Under the pieces are notes generated by a model. The model made no database searches and was not told where the DNA came from. It saw nothing but the letters and a program-made list of their open reading frames with translations. This document shows positions 26,212 to 34,220 of a stretch of DNA of 64,000 nt, piece by piece (positions within the stretch are counted from its first letter, which is position 1; every line of letters begins with the position of its first letter). A program made the position numbers and the translations under genes. The stretch is from Paludibacteraceae bacterium (lineage in GTDB: Bacteria > Bacteroidota > Bacteroidia > Bacteroidales > Paludibacteraceae), in contig JAHDRA010000006.1 in NCBI GenBank assembly GCA_018433525.1, positions 1 to 64,000 of the forward strand, read 5' to 3'.

Positions 26212-27459
26212 TTATTGTTTTTCAAAAATTAGTACATATTCATCTTTCATGGTGTTTCTCATTCCTTTTATGGGTTTTAATATACTTTTTATCAAAGGCA
26301 TATCATATTTCAAAGCAGAATTTATAACCGTTTCTTCCAGTCTTACTCCGCCGGTTTGATTTGTGTTTGACCCGATTATCATAACAAAATATTTCCCTTG
26401 TTTTAATAGGCGAGAAACTTGTGCACAAAAAGTATCCATATCAGAAAAATAGTTTTGAAGTTTTTGGCTTTTGGTTTTTCCTTTCAACCCAATCAATTTA
26501 TTTTTTAGTTCATCGGCGTCATAACCTAAAAATTCCAATTGGTCTCTGTCATTTTCGGCATAATCAATTGCGAAAGAATAGGGAGGGGAAGTGATTACAT
26601 AATCGATTGAATCCTTTTCAATTTTCATATTTAAAGCATCTGAATCGGATACAATTTTCAAACTGCCAATCTTATCTTGTTCAAAATACGGGTTTGATAA
26701 AAATGATTTCACCGTTTCAATATATCGTGGCAATACTTTATCGAACAATTGCTGATGATTTGATTTTATTACTCTTTTAGAGTAACCCAACGCATCTAAA
26801 AAAGCCAAAAAAGCAAGGTCGTATATTTTTCTTTTATTATTATCTTCTATCTTGTTTATCCTTTCCAAAACGTTCCCATTCGTAAAAAGCTCAAATATTT
26901 TTCTACTGTCAAATTTTGTGTTTTCCAATGACTTTAATTCGATGGTTAATGCCTCATATTTTGTTTTTATCATAAATTGACAAAATGGGCTAACGTCGAT
27001 TGCTATTGAATTTATTCCCATCAAGGCTGATTCGATATTAGTAGTGCCGCTGCCTGCCATTGGATCTAAAACAGTTTCGCCTTTCTGAATATTGAGAATG
27101 TTCATCAATCCTTTAATCAACTGAGGATGAAATTTTCCCCGATAAGGAAATAGTCCGTGAGTAGCATATCCGGTTGAGAATTTACCTTCTTCAAAATAAG
27201 CTTGGGTTGCTGAAGTTCTTTCAGTATTTATTTTTTCGGAATAATTTGAGTATAACAAATAATGTTTTGAAAAATGATTGTTGAGGGATTTTATGAAAGC
27301 AGTCCTTTCCAGTAACTGATTACTTGGCAAACAATTGTATTCCATAAATGCCAATTCTAATTCAAAAAGCTCATTGACACCGGGCAAAAGTTCTACATTA
27401 TTGCCAAAAGCTTTGTTTAGAAGTGAAGGAGTTTTGCAAAAATCATTCATACCATACAT
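26212..27459 (-). CDS. Type II DNA methyltransferase, second (motif order I then IV)
   Basis: 415 residues. Motif I VLDPMAGSGTTNIESALMG (about residue 137) precedes motif IV YVITSPPYSFAIDYAENDRDQLEFLG (about residue 292). SPPY is common in N4-cytosine enzymes, but N6-adenine cannot be excluded. YRGKFHPQLIKGLMNIL before motif I is the usual lead-in for this group. It is the first gene of the three-gene set. Two different methyltransferases with one endonuclease often means an asymmetric site in which each strand is modified by its own enzyme. Start could also be the Met at residue 4. Confidence 0.88.
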   Translation of the reverse strand: MYGMNDFCKTPSLLNKAFGNNVELLPGVNELFELELAFMEYNCLPSNQLLERTAFIKSLNNHFSKHYLLYSNYSEKINTERTSATQAYFEEGKFSTGYATHGLFPYRGKFHPQLIKGLMNILNIQKGETVLDPMAGSGTTNIESALMGINSIAIDVSPFCQFMIKTKYEALTIELKSLENTKFDSRKIFELFTNGNVLERINKIEDNNKRKIYDLAFLAFLDALGYSKRVIKSNHQQLFDKVLPRYIETVKSFLSNPYFEQDKIGSLKIVSDSDALNMKIEKDSIDYVITSPPYSFAIDYAENDRDQLEFLGYDADELKNKLIGLKGKTKSQKLQNYFSDMDTFCAQVSRLLKQGKYFVMIIGSNTNQTGGVRLEETVINSALKYDMPLIKSILKPIKGMRNTMKDEYVLIFEKQ

Positions 27460-27905
27460 AGAATAAATTCAGAGAAGCCGTTTAATTGTGAACTGAATTT
27501 TTTAGTGTATTATTGTTTCGATGAAATAAATGTTTAACTACAAAAATACAAATATTTTTATAATAGCAGCGTTGGTTAAGTAGAATTTTAGCACATGAAA
27601 AAATTGAAACATTTGTTTTATATATCTGTAAAACAGGACATATAAGCCAAACACTTCGGGTTTACTTTGTCCGGTGAGCCGAAAAATAAGTGAGAAAAGC
27701 GTTTAAAAATCGTCCTTGTTTAGGTTCCGACGTATTTCGTCAGAATGAGTTTGGGCGATTTCAGCTTTTCGAGTGAAGCGGGAGCAGTCTTGAAAGCAGC
27801 GTTTAAGCGAAAACAAAATCAAATTTATTTGATTTATGTTGAGCGGAACTTCTTCAATGAATTTAATTTTTTTGTAAGGTTCTAAGTGAATTTTTTTAAG
27901 TTGTC
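27460..27905. other. Intergenic beside the R-M set, with an unexplained patch
   Basis: The first part is AT-rich and should hold the R-M promoter. From about 27640 to 27860 base composition rises and short coding-like runs appear on the plus strand (for example KHFGFTLSGEPKNK, then stop), broken by stops. This looks like the remains of an older gene or mobile element. I do not recognise it. Confidence 0.4.
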
Positions 27906-27955
27906 AAAAAAAAAACAGGAAGATCTTCCTTCCCTGAAAATCCTCCTGTTTTTAT
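27906..27955 (-). terminator. Rho-independent terminator of hsp20
   Basis: On the minus strand AAAAACAGGAGGAT and ATCTTCCTGTTTT form a stem, followed by a run of Ts (27902-27912). It starts about 20 bases past the hsp20 stop. Confidence 0.88.
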
Positions 27956-27973
27956 TGGATTAAAAGTAGAAAA

Positions 27974-28438
27974 TTATGAAATCTTGATTTCCTTTACATT
28001 TTTTTCTTTCTTGGCTTTTTCATGTTTTGGCAAGGTTACATACAAAATACCGTTTTCATATTTTGCAGAAATCTTGTCAGCATTCACAACTTCTTCAGGA
28101 ACGGTAAAACTACGCTGGAACGATTCATAACTGAACTCGCGACGAGTAACCTTTTCTCCTTCTTTTTCTTCTTTTTCCTGCTGTTTTTCGGAAGATATGG
28201 TCAACATCCCGTCGTCATAACTTACTTTGAAATCTTCTTTGTTCAAACCGGGAGCAGCAACCTCTATGCAATATTCATCTTTTGTTTCTTTTACATTCAC
28301 TGCAGGCAGCGTCATATTTTCACCTGCAAAGTTGAATGCGTCCCAATCCAGTAAGTCGGTATCAAAAAATCTGTCAATCAACGATGGAAGTGAAGGAGTT
28401 CGATTACTTCCAGATCTGAAAACTTTTGGTAATGCCAT
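27974..28438 (-). CDS. hsp20: Small heat shock protein (Hsp20/alpha-crystallin)
   Basis: 154 residues from the ATG at 28438 (MALPKVFRSG). A GTG nine bases upstream is also in frame but lies inside the Shine-Dalgarno sequence, so the later start is chosen. The alpha-crystallin domain spans about residues 40-140: LPAVNVKETKDEYCIEVAAPGLNKEDFKV, then FSYESFQRSFTVPEEV, and the family signature ENGILYVTLPK. The C-terminal tail KEIKIS holds the IxI-type motif. It acts as an ATP-independent holdase in the cytoplasm. It is monocistronic, with its own terminator. Confidence 0.95.
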   Translation of the reverse strand: MALPKVFRSGSNRTPSLPSLIDRFFDTDLLDWDAFNFAGENMTLPAVNVKETKDEYCIEVAAPGLNKEDFKVSYDDGMLTISSEKQQEKEEKEGEKVTRREFSYESFQRSFTVPEEVVNADKISAKYENGILYVTLPKHEKAKKEKNVKEIKIS

Positions 28439-28444
28439 AATTAA

Positions 28445-28451
28445 CACCTCC
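28445..28451 (-). promoter_or_regulatory. Strong Shine-Dalgarno sequence of hsp20
   Basis: GGAGGTG on the minus strand, 8 bases before the ATG at 28438. It decides the start codon. Strong Shine-Dalgarno motifs are unusual for Bacteroidota and for the other genes in this window. Confidence 0.8.
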
Positions 28452-29063
28452 TATATTTTATAAGTTAAACCATCAATTGCTTTTTGAAATCTTTTTTGAT
28501 AAATTTCATATTTTATTGTTCAAAACGCGTACCAGCAAAAATAAAAATTATTGACATCATATCTATACCATTGAAAAACAGAACTAATTGACGAATAGAA
28601 TTTATGGATTAAAAAAACAAAGCACCTTTAAAGCGTAATAATTGAATAATATCTGTCGAAATGTATAAAAAACTGCCAATATGACAGGACTAAATTATTC
28701 GCTGAGTATTTTTAGTTTGAGAAGGTTTTCAATTAATAAAACCAATTACACTTTAGAAATTATCCAACAAGGAAAAATTGTCAAATATTTTTTCTACCAT
28801 TCAAATTGAAATACAACCTTCTACAAATTTTTATATTGACTGACGACTTTTTTGAAGCTTTCTTTAACATCTGAGTAAAAGGTTGCGGATAGATAAAATA
28901 AAGTACGTAAAAGCAATTTTGTAAATGAATTTTCTGTGATTTCAAGTTCGCCTTGTTAAGTCGTCGATCAACGAAATTCAATCGTTTTCCAATGACCGAT
29001 TTCCTGTAATAATTTTAATGAAAACTCTCTCGAGCAGAAACGCCGAAAATTCAAACAGACGAA
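28452..29063. other. Intergenic, no gene supported
   Basis: About 610 AT-rich bases upstream of hsp20 and downstream of the LarA-type gene. A 66-codon minus-strand frame (28781-28981) has no recognisable features. I saw no clear terminator for the uronate cluster in it. Confidence 0.45.
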
Positions 29064-30350
29064 TTACCGAAACCTGTCTTTGTGAGCCCAAAGTCCCAAA
29101 GCAGGATTGGAAATGTAGAAAATTTCTTCTCCGTCGGGCATCACGTTCCAGCCTTCTTTCAGAGTAGAAACGTGATATTTCGCTGTAATTTCGTCAATAT
29201 CACCCCAGCGAAAACCAACGCTTTCTATTTCTTCTTTGGTTAGATTTTCGGGATTTTTGCCCGGACAATAAGTAATGGTAAATCGTCCTTCAGAAGAACC
29301 ATGAATCAAATGGGCAGCCGCACTCAGGTTTTGTTGCAATTCTTCGTTTTCGTTGGTTGCTTTCAGTGTGCGAGGCGTTCCGAAATATCCGTATTTTCGA
29401 ATCAGTCGGTCTATTTCCTTATCTTCGCCAAATTCCCTCAATGCCGGAGCCAACACAATCAGTTCACCTCCGTCGGCAATAGCCATGCGGGTTCGGTAAA
29501 TCGCCTTATTCCCGAGCCATGTGCTCTTGAATTCAGCCGGATCGAGCCAAACCAGAACTTTATTCAAAGGTTTTTCCACCATTTCAAAGTTTACTTGCAT
29601 GGATAAACCCGCTGCCTTGTCAAAAACCTCGAAATCGTCGCCAATGAAAAGCCCGTAAGTCTGCAGTTTCCCGGTTTCTTTGTTCAAAGCGACAACAGTT
29701 TGCACATAAACAATCGGCAGATGAGCTGCAAAATGCTCCGAAGCATAGTTGAATACTTTCCGAACGGGCGTATTGGCTCGTCCCATCATTTTTTCCATGC
29801 CGTAAACCGCTCCGATAAAATGACTTTTGTTGATTCCCTCCTGTCCGCCTGTTCCCACAAAGATATTTTTGTTGTAATTGGCCATCCCTACCACTTCGTG
29901 CGGCACAACCTGTCCGATGGAAAGAATCAAATCGAAATTACCTTCCACCAGCAGCTTATTCACCTGAGCCGGCCAGTCGAAACTTAACGCTCCTTCGGTT
30001 ACTTCCGAAACATACGATCCGGGCACATAACCCAGCGTTACGACATCATGCCGCCAGTCGTGAACACGAAAAATCGCTTTCGGCACTTGACCGAACATGG
30101 TCGCGATTTGTTCGTCCGTCATGCCGGTATGCGTGCCCAATGCCGGCAAAACGTCCGTGAGCTTTTCGCCGTAATATTGCCATGCAAATTCCGTCAGCTC
30201 TCCGGCATGACTTGGATAGCGAGTGAAATCGGGCGGAATGGCCAGCACCTTTTGTCGCTTGCCTAACTTTACCAAAGCTTCGTAAAGTCCGTTTTTTAAA
30301 TCTTCGGAAGTAAGGTTCGTCGTGGTTGAACCTTTTTCAAAATAAATCAT
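29064..30350 (-). CDS. LarA-superfamily nickel-dependent 2-hydroxyacid racemase/epimerase, candidate D-gluconate/D-mannonate 2-epimerase
   Basis: 428 residues from the ATG at 30350 (MIYFEKGS); an earlier frame extension has no support. The LarA residues are present with the right spacing: D41FTR44 (LarA D72..R75), GTH74 (H108), VPH151EVVG (H174), NYNK161 (K184, which carries the nickel-pincer cofactor) and SH177 (H200). The distances H-K of 10 and K-H of 16 match LarA as I remember it. LarA homologues act on several 2-hydroxyacids, and I recall a D-gluconate 2-epimerase among them. As last gene of a uronate cluster with a fructuronate reductase and gnd, but no uxuA, it could turn D-mannonate into D-gluconate. 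It would need LarB, LarC and LarE, which are not in the window. Confidence 0.85.
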   Translation of the reverse strand: MIYFEKGSTTTNLTSEDLKNGLYEALVKLGKRQKVLAIPPDFTRYPSHAGELTEFAWQYYGEKLTDVLPALGTHTGMTDEQIATMFGQVPKAIFRVHDWRHDVVTLGYVPGSYVSEVTEGALSFDWPAQVNKLLVEGNFDLILSIGQVVPHEVVGMANYNKNIFVGTGGQEGINKSHFIGAVYGMEKMMGRANTPVRKVFNYASEHFAAHLPIVYVQTVVALNKETGKLQTYGLFIGDDFEVFDKAAGLSMQVNFEMVEKPLNKVLVWLDPAEFKSTWLGNKAIYRTRMAIADGGELIVLAPALREFGEDKEIDRLIRKYGYFGTPRTLKATNENEELQQNLSAAAHLIHGSSEGRFTITYCPGKNPENLTKEEIESVGFRWGDIDEITAKYHVSTLKEGWNVMPDGEEIFYISNPALGLWAHKDRFR

Positions 30351-30464
30351 AATGGTTGTTGATAATGAAAATTCTGGGATGTAGAAACATACTGTAAAAA
30401 CAATTCTGACAGAGCTTTTGGAGGGCATCTGTCAGAATGGATCAAATTCAAAAAACATTATTCA

Positions 30465-31919
30465 TTAAACATTGTATGTAGTCGAAGCAGTCTCGCCGCC
30501 TCTTCCTGTCCAGTTGGTGTGGAAAAATTCACCCCTCGGACGGTCAACTCTTTCATACGTATGAGCGCCGAAATAATCGCGTTGTGCCTGCAAAAGATTT
30601 GCCGGTAGTCGTTCGGTGCGGAATCCGTCGAAATAGGAAAGAGCAGAAGCCATAGCCGGAACCGGAATTCCGTTTTCCATTGCAACGGCACAAACTCTTC
30701 GCCAACCTTCCTGAGCCGATTCAACCTGTTCTTTGAAGAATGGATCGAGCAGCAAATGACGAAGATTCGGATTCTGGTCAAATGCTTTTTTGATATCTCC
30801 CAAAAATACGGAACGAATAATACAGCCGCCTCTCCACATCAGCGCAATGCCGCCGTAATTCAGATTCCAGCCGTACTCTTTGGCAGCTTGCATCATCAAA
30901 TCGTAACCTTGTGCATACGAAACTATTTTGGAAGCATAAATGGCATTCTCCAGATCGTTTATAAATTGCTGGCGGTCGCCTTTAAATGCTTTCTTCGGTC
31001 CTGAAATGGCTTTTGAAGCTTCCACGCGTAAATCTTTCTGTGCCGACAAGCAACGAGAAAAAACCGATTCACCAATCAGAGTCAGCGGAATGCCCAAATC
31101 AAGCGCTGCATCCACTGTCCATTTCCCTGTTCCTTTTTGGCCGGCCGTGTCGAGGATTTTTTCCACCAGCGGCGTTCCGTCTTCATCTTTAAATGCGAGA
31201 ATGTCTCTCGTTATTTCAATCAGATAGGAATCCAACTTGCCGGTGTTCCATTTTTTGAAAACTTCATGTTGCTCGTCATCGGTCATGCCAAGCAATTCTT
31301 TCATTAAAAAATAAGCTTCGTTGATTACTTGCATGTCGCCATATTCAATGCCGTTGTGAACCATTTTTACAAAATGTCCGGCACCATTTTCGCCAACCCA
31401 ATCGCAGCATGGCGTTCCATCTTCCACTTTTGCGGCCACAGCCTGAAAAATATCTTTCACATAAGGCCAAGCTGCAGGAGAACCTCCGGGCATCATGGAT
31501 GGACCTTTTAATGCTCCTTCTTCGCCTCCGGAAACGCCGGTACCAATATAAAGCAAGCCTTTGCTTTCGACATACTTAGTACGACGTATGGTATCAGGGA
31601 AATGACTGTTTCCGCCGTCAATGATAATATCGCCTTTATCGAGCAGCGGAATAAGCTGTTCAATCAAATCATCCACGGGTTGTCCGGCTTTCACCAGCAT
31701 CATTACTTTACGCGGCCTTTCCAGCGAATCGACCAATTCTTTTAACGAATGAGCACCGATAAAATTTTTCCCTGCTCCACGTCCGTTGATAAATTTATCC
31801 ACCTTTTCGACCGTACGATTATAAACGGCTACAGTGAAGCCTTTACTTTCCATGTTGAGTACCAAATTCTCACCCATGACGGCCAATCCTATCAAGCCAA
31901 TATCTGCCAATTTTTTCAT
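30465..31919 (-). CDS. gnd: 6-phosphogluconate dehydrogenase (decarboxylating)
   Basis: 484 residues. The N-terminal Rossmann motif is IGLAVMGENLVLNMESKGFTVAVYNRT, followed by GVSGGEEGALKGPSMMPGG (substrate-binding), the HNGIEYGDMQ helix, and KGTGKWTVDAALDLGIPL. The C-terminal FFHTNWTGRGGETASTTYNV belongs to the long (GndA-type) enzyme. It oxidises 6-phosphogluconate to ribulose 5-phosphate and CO2 with NADP. It lies between the PfkB kinase and the LarA-type gene, 70 and 114 bases away. In an ordinary galacturonate pathway this enzyme would not be needed, so its place here is informative. Confidence 0.97.
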   Translation of the reverse strand: MKKLADIGLIGLAVMGENLVLNMESKGFTVAVYNRTVEKVDKFINGRGAGKNFIGAHSLKELVDSLERPRKVMMLVKAGQPVDDLIEQLIPLLDKGDIIIDGGNSHFPDTIRRTKYVESKGLLYIGTGVSGGEEGALKGPSMMPGGSPAAWPYVKDIFQAVAAKVEDGTPCCDWVGENGAGHFVKMVHNGIEYGDMQVINEAYFLMKELLGMTDDEQHEVFKKWNTGKLDSYLIEITRDILAFKDEDGTPLVEKILDTAGQKGTGKWTVDAALDLGIPLTLIGESVFSRCLSAQKDLRVEASKAISGPKKAFKGDRQQFINDLENAIYASKIVSYAQGYDLMMQAAKEYGWNLNYGGIALMWRGGCIIRSVFLGDIKKAFDQNPNLRHLLLDPFFKEQVESAQEGWRRVCAVAMENGIPVPAMASALSYFDGFRTERLPANLLQAQRDYFGAHTYERVDRPRGEFFHTNWTGRGGETASTTYNV

Positions 31920-31989
31920 ATTTTTTCTGTTTTTATTTCAATATTCTGTTTTATAAAAAGAGGTTTCTTCTGTCGAAGTTCTATAGCTT

Positions 31990-33069
31990 TTATCTTTTTA
32001 CGCGGGCATTTCCTTCCCAAATACTCCAAATTTGTTCTTCATCGGCCGGTTGAGCATAGTCGGTAAGGAAAGTGGTTGCCAATGCACCGCTTGCCCACGC
32101 AAATTGGGTACATTTTTCGATATTCCACTCTTTCAGAATCCCGTAAAGTAAACCGCCTACGAATCCATCACCACCGCCAATCCGGTCGAGCACGTAAATG
32201 GGTCGTGGTTTGATGACCTGCCAATCTTTTCCATTATAAACAATAGCACCCCACAAATGTTCATTTGCACTGATGACTTCACGAAGCGTATTTCCGAAAA
32301 CGCTCACATTCGGAAAAGTTACCTGTGCATTCATAATCATTTCCTTAAAAGAATCAATGGCATTTTCCAACCCTTTGCCTCCTTCGGCCGGTCCTTTTAT
32401 GCCCAGACAAAGTTGGAAATCTTCTTCATTCCCGATTAAAATATCCGACAAAGAAGCAATTTCGGAGAAAGTTGTCCTTAATTCGGCTTCGCGTCCTTTC
32501 CAAAAAGTAGCCCGATAATTCAAATCAAAAGAAATGAGCGTTCCTTCTTTTTTTGCATAGCGTGCAATTTCAAGACAAAAATTGCTCGTTTCCGGCGAAA
32601 GCGCAGCAATCAATCCCGACAAATGAATTATTTTCACTCCTTCTTTGGAAAAAATTCGTTCCAGATCAAAATCTTTTACATTCAAAGTTCGTCCCACTTC
32701 ACCGGCACGGTCGTTGAGCACACGCGGCCCTCGCAATCCATAACCGCTGTCGGCAATGTTGAACTGATGACGATAGCCCCAAGGACCACCTTGAGGGATT
32801 TCCGGTCCTTCAAAGTCGATGTTCCGACGATGCAAGTCGGACTTGATAAACGAAGCAATTGGACTGTCCTTTACGAAAGTAGTCAACACTTTGACCGGAA
32901 GACCTAAAAATGAGGAAATACTTGCCACATTGGTTTCGGCACTGGTAGCCTGCATTTCGAACAATTGACTGCTATGAACAGGTTGTCCATTCACAGGAGT
33001 AATACGTACACCCATGCTCGTAGGTGTCAGCAAAGCATATTTTGCATTTTTCCGTAATTGAAGCGACAT
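31990..33069 (-). CDS. PfkB-family sugar-acid kinase (KdgK-like; gluconate or 2-keto-3-deoxygluconate)
   Basis: 359 residues of the ribokinase/PfkB fold. Substrate side: TSAETNVASISSFLGLPV. The ATP/anion-hole signature is DRIGGGDGFVGGLLYG, with catalytic Asp in GGGD. LISFDLNYRATFWKG matches the NxRxxLW segment of KDG kinases. In KDG kinases the lid strand normally reads VxYxRxxSA; here it is VLNDRAGEV, with Asn in place of the Tyr. That could mean another substrate such as gluconate. Standard annotation would be KdgK. It follows the SDR gene after a 274-base gap that holds repeat copy 3, and is 70 bases before gnd. Confidence 0.85.
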   Translation of the reverse strand: MSLQLRKNAKYALLTPTSMGVRITPVNGQPVHSSQLFEMQATSAETNVASISSFLGLPVKVLTTFVKDSPIASFIKSDLHRRNIDFEGPEIPQGGPWGYRHQFNIADSGYGLRGPRVLNDRAGEVGRTLNVKDFDLERIFSKEGVKIIHLSGLIAALSPETSNFCLEIARYAKKEGTLISFDLNYRATFWKGREAELRTTFSEIASLSDILIGNEEDFQLCLGIKGPAEGGKGLENAIDSFKEMIMNAQVTFPNVSVFGNTLREVISANEHLWGAIVYNGKDWQVIKPRPIYVLDRIGGGDGFVGGLLYGILKEWNIEKCTQFAWASGALATTFLTDYAQPADEEQIWSIWEGNARVKR

Positions 33070-33208
33070 ATCAATATTATTTTTTTATTAAATTAATGAT
33101 TTATTAAAAACCTTAGTAACGATAATCAATATCAAGAATAAACCTTATTACCTGTCAACTTTTTTATATAATTAAAACGTGTAATCGTTATTTCGAAATC
33201 ATGTTTAA

Positions 33209-33309
33209 TTTCATCAGAATATAATTTATTTTTTAAAGGTCTGATGGAACCCACATGTCTGAATATTATATTCATTCGTGTTTGTGTATGCAATACATGT
33301 GGGTTTCAA
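33209..33309 (-). repeat. 101-bp leader repeat, copy 3 (inside the uronate cluster)
   Basis: Ungapped match to the repeats before thrC and the PGAM-like gene, with two differences from copy 2. The leader ATG is changed to TTG (33309-33307), yet the rest of the 27-codon frame to the stop at 33226 is intact. After the usual 11-base gap, ATGAAA is followed by only six more codons (ATG at 33214, stop ending at 33188). It thus precedes no real gene directly; the PfkB gene starts 140 bases further on. Confidence 0.9.
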
Positions 33310-33343
33310 ATAAATGTTCTGTAAGACTTTTCGGTACTGAAAA

Positions 33344-34156
33344 TTAAATGCAAAAGGCATCAAATCCGCCGTCAACAATGGCAACAGTGCCCGTAACAAA
33401 TTTAGAAGCATCGCTTACTAAATAATGCATGGTTCCTAACAAATCTTCCGGAACGCCAAACCGACGGAAAGGTGTATGAGCAATAACGGCTTTTCCACGT
33501 TCGGTATAAGAACCATCAGGATTAATCAATAAAGTGCGGTTTTGCTCCGTAATAAAAAATCCGGGACAAATAGCATTGACGCGGAAGTTTTCACCAAACT
33601 TGGTAGCCAGTTCGCCTGCCATGTATTTTGTAAAGTTGGTTACGGCTGCTTTGGCTGCTCCGTATCCGGCTACGCGAGTCAATGGACGAAGTGCAGAAGC
33701 TGACGAAAAGTTGATGATATTTCCTTTGTTGGCTTTGACCATGCATTCGGCAAAAACAATTGTCGGAATGACAGAACCCATCAAATTCAAATCTACCACT
33801 TTACGAAAGTCATCGAGTTTCAGGTCGAAAATGGTGTTGTTCGGTCCAATGGTAGCACCGGGCATGTTGCCACCGGCAGCATTGATCAACACATCCACTT
33901 TTCCGTACTTCGCAAGGATATCTTCGACATTTTGTCTTAAAATGGTTTCATTGGTAACATCAGTTACCAGAAACATAGCTTCGCCACCCTTTCCCTTCAC
34001 TTCTTCGACGAGTTTGTCGCCTTTTTCCTTGCTTCGAGCCAGAACAGCGATTTTTGCTCCGTGTGCAGCCAAATATTTCACCATCGATTCACCCAGAACG
34101 CCTGTTCCTCCGGTAAATGCGATAACTTTATCCTTAATGTCAAAAAGTTCGTACAT
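33344..34156 (-). CDS. uxuB: SDR-family D-mannonate oxidoreductase (fructuronate reductase)
   Basis: 270 residues of a classical short-chain dehydrogenase: cofactor loop TGGTGVLGESM, NAAGG, Ser in NFSSASA, and catalytic Y..AK in YGAAKAAV. It is similar to the YjmF-type D-mannonate oxidoreductases rather than the long-chain UxuB of E. coli. The GGNMPGATIGPNNTIFDL insert after NAAG is typical of that group. It should reduce D-fructuronate to D-mannonate with NAD(P)H. It sits 64 bases after uxaE. KduD-like activity on 2,5-diketo-3-deoxygluconate is possible but less likely. Confidence 0.85.
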   Translation of the reverse strand: MYELFDIKDKVIAFTGGTGVLGESMVKYLAAHGAKIAVLARSKEKGDKLVEEVKGKGGEAMFLVTDVTNETILRQNVEDILAKYGKVDVLINAAGGNMPGATIGPNNTIFDLKLDDFRKVVDLNLMGSVIPTIVFAECMVKANKGNIINFSSASALRPLTRVAGYGAAKAAVTNFTKYMAGELATKFGENFRVNAICPGFFITEQNRTLLINPDGSYTERGKAVIAHTPFRRFGVPEDLLGTMHYLVSDASKFVTGTVAIVDGGFDAFCI

Positions 34157-34220
34157 GATATTTATTTTTAGAATTATGTTTCAAAATTATAAAATTAATT
34201 CATTCTTTCTGAGAGAGTTT

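Noticed and set aside
28781-28981. 66-codon minus-strand ORF between hsp20 and the LarA-type gene
   Set aside because: No motif, no start context and AT-rich composition like the surrounding intergenic DNA.
14272-33309. The three 101-bp repeats as a CRISPR array
   Set aside because: The copies are far apart (1.3 and 17.6 kb), are not separated by regular spacers, and no cas gene is present.
33226-33411. 61-codon minus-strand ORF ending in the repeat copy 3 leader sequence
   Set aside because: Its first half overlaps the 3' end of the SDR gene in another frame. Only the last 28 codons are the repeat leader frame, so it is not a gene of its own.
33344-34156. Assignment of the SDR gene as kduD
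   Set aside because: No kduI is present, and the gene follows uxaC and uxaE; sequence segments fit D-mannonate oxidoreductase better.
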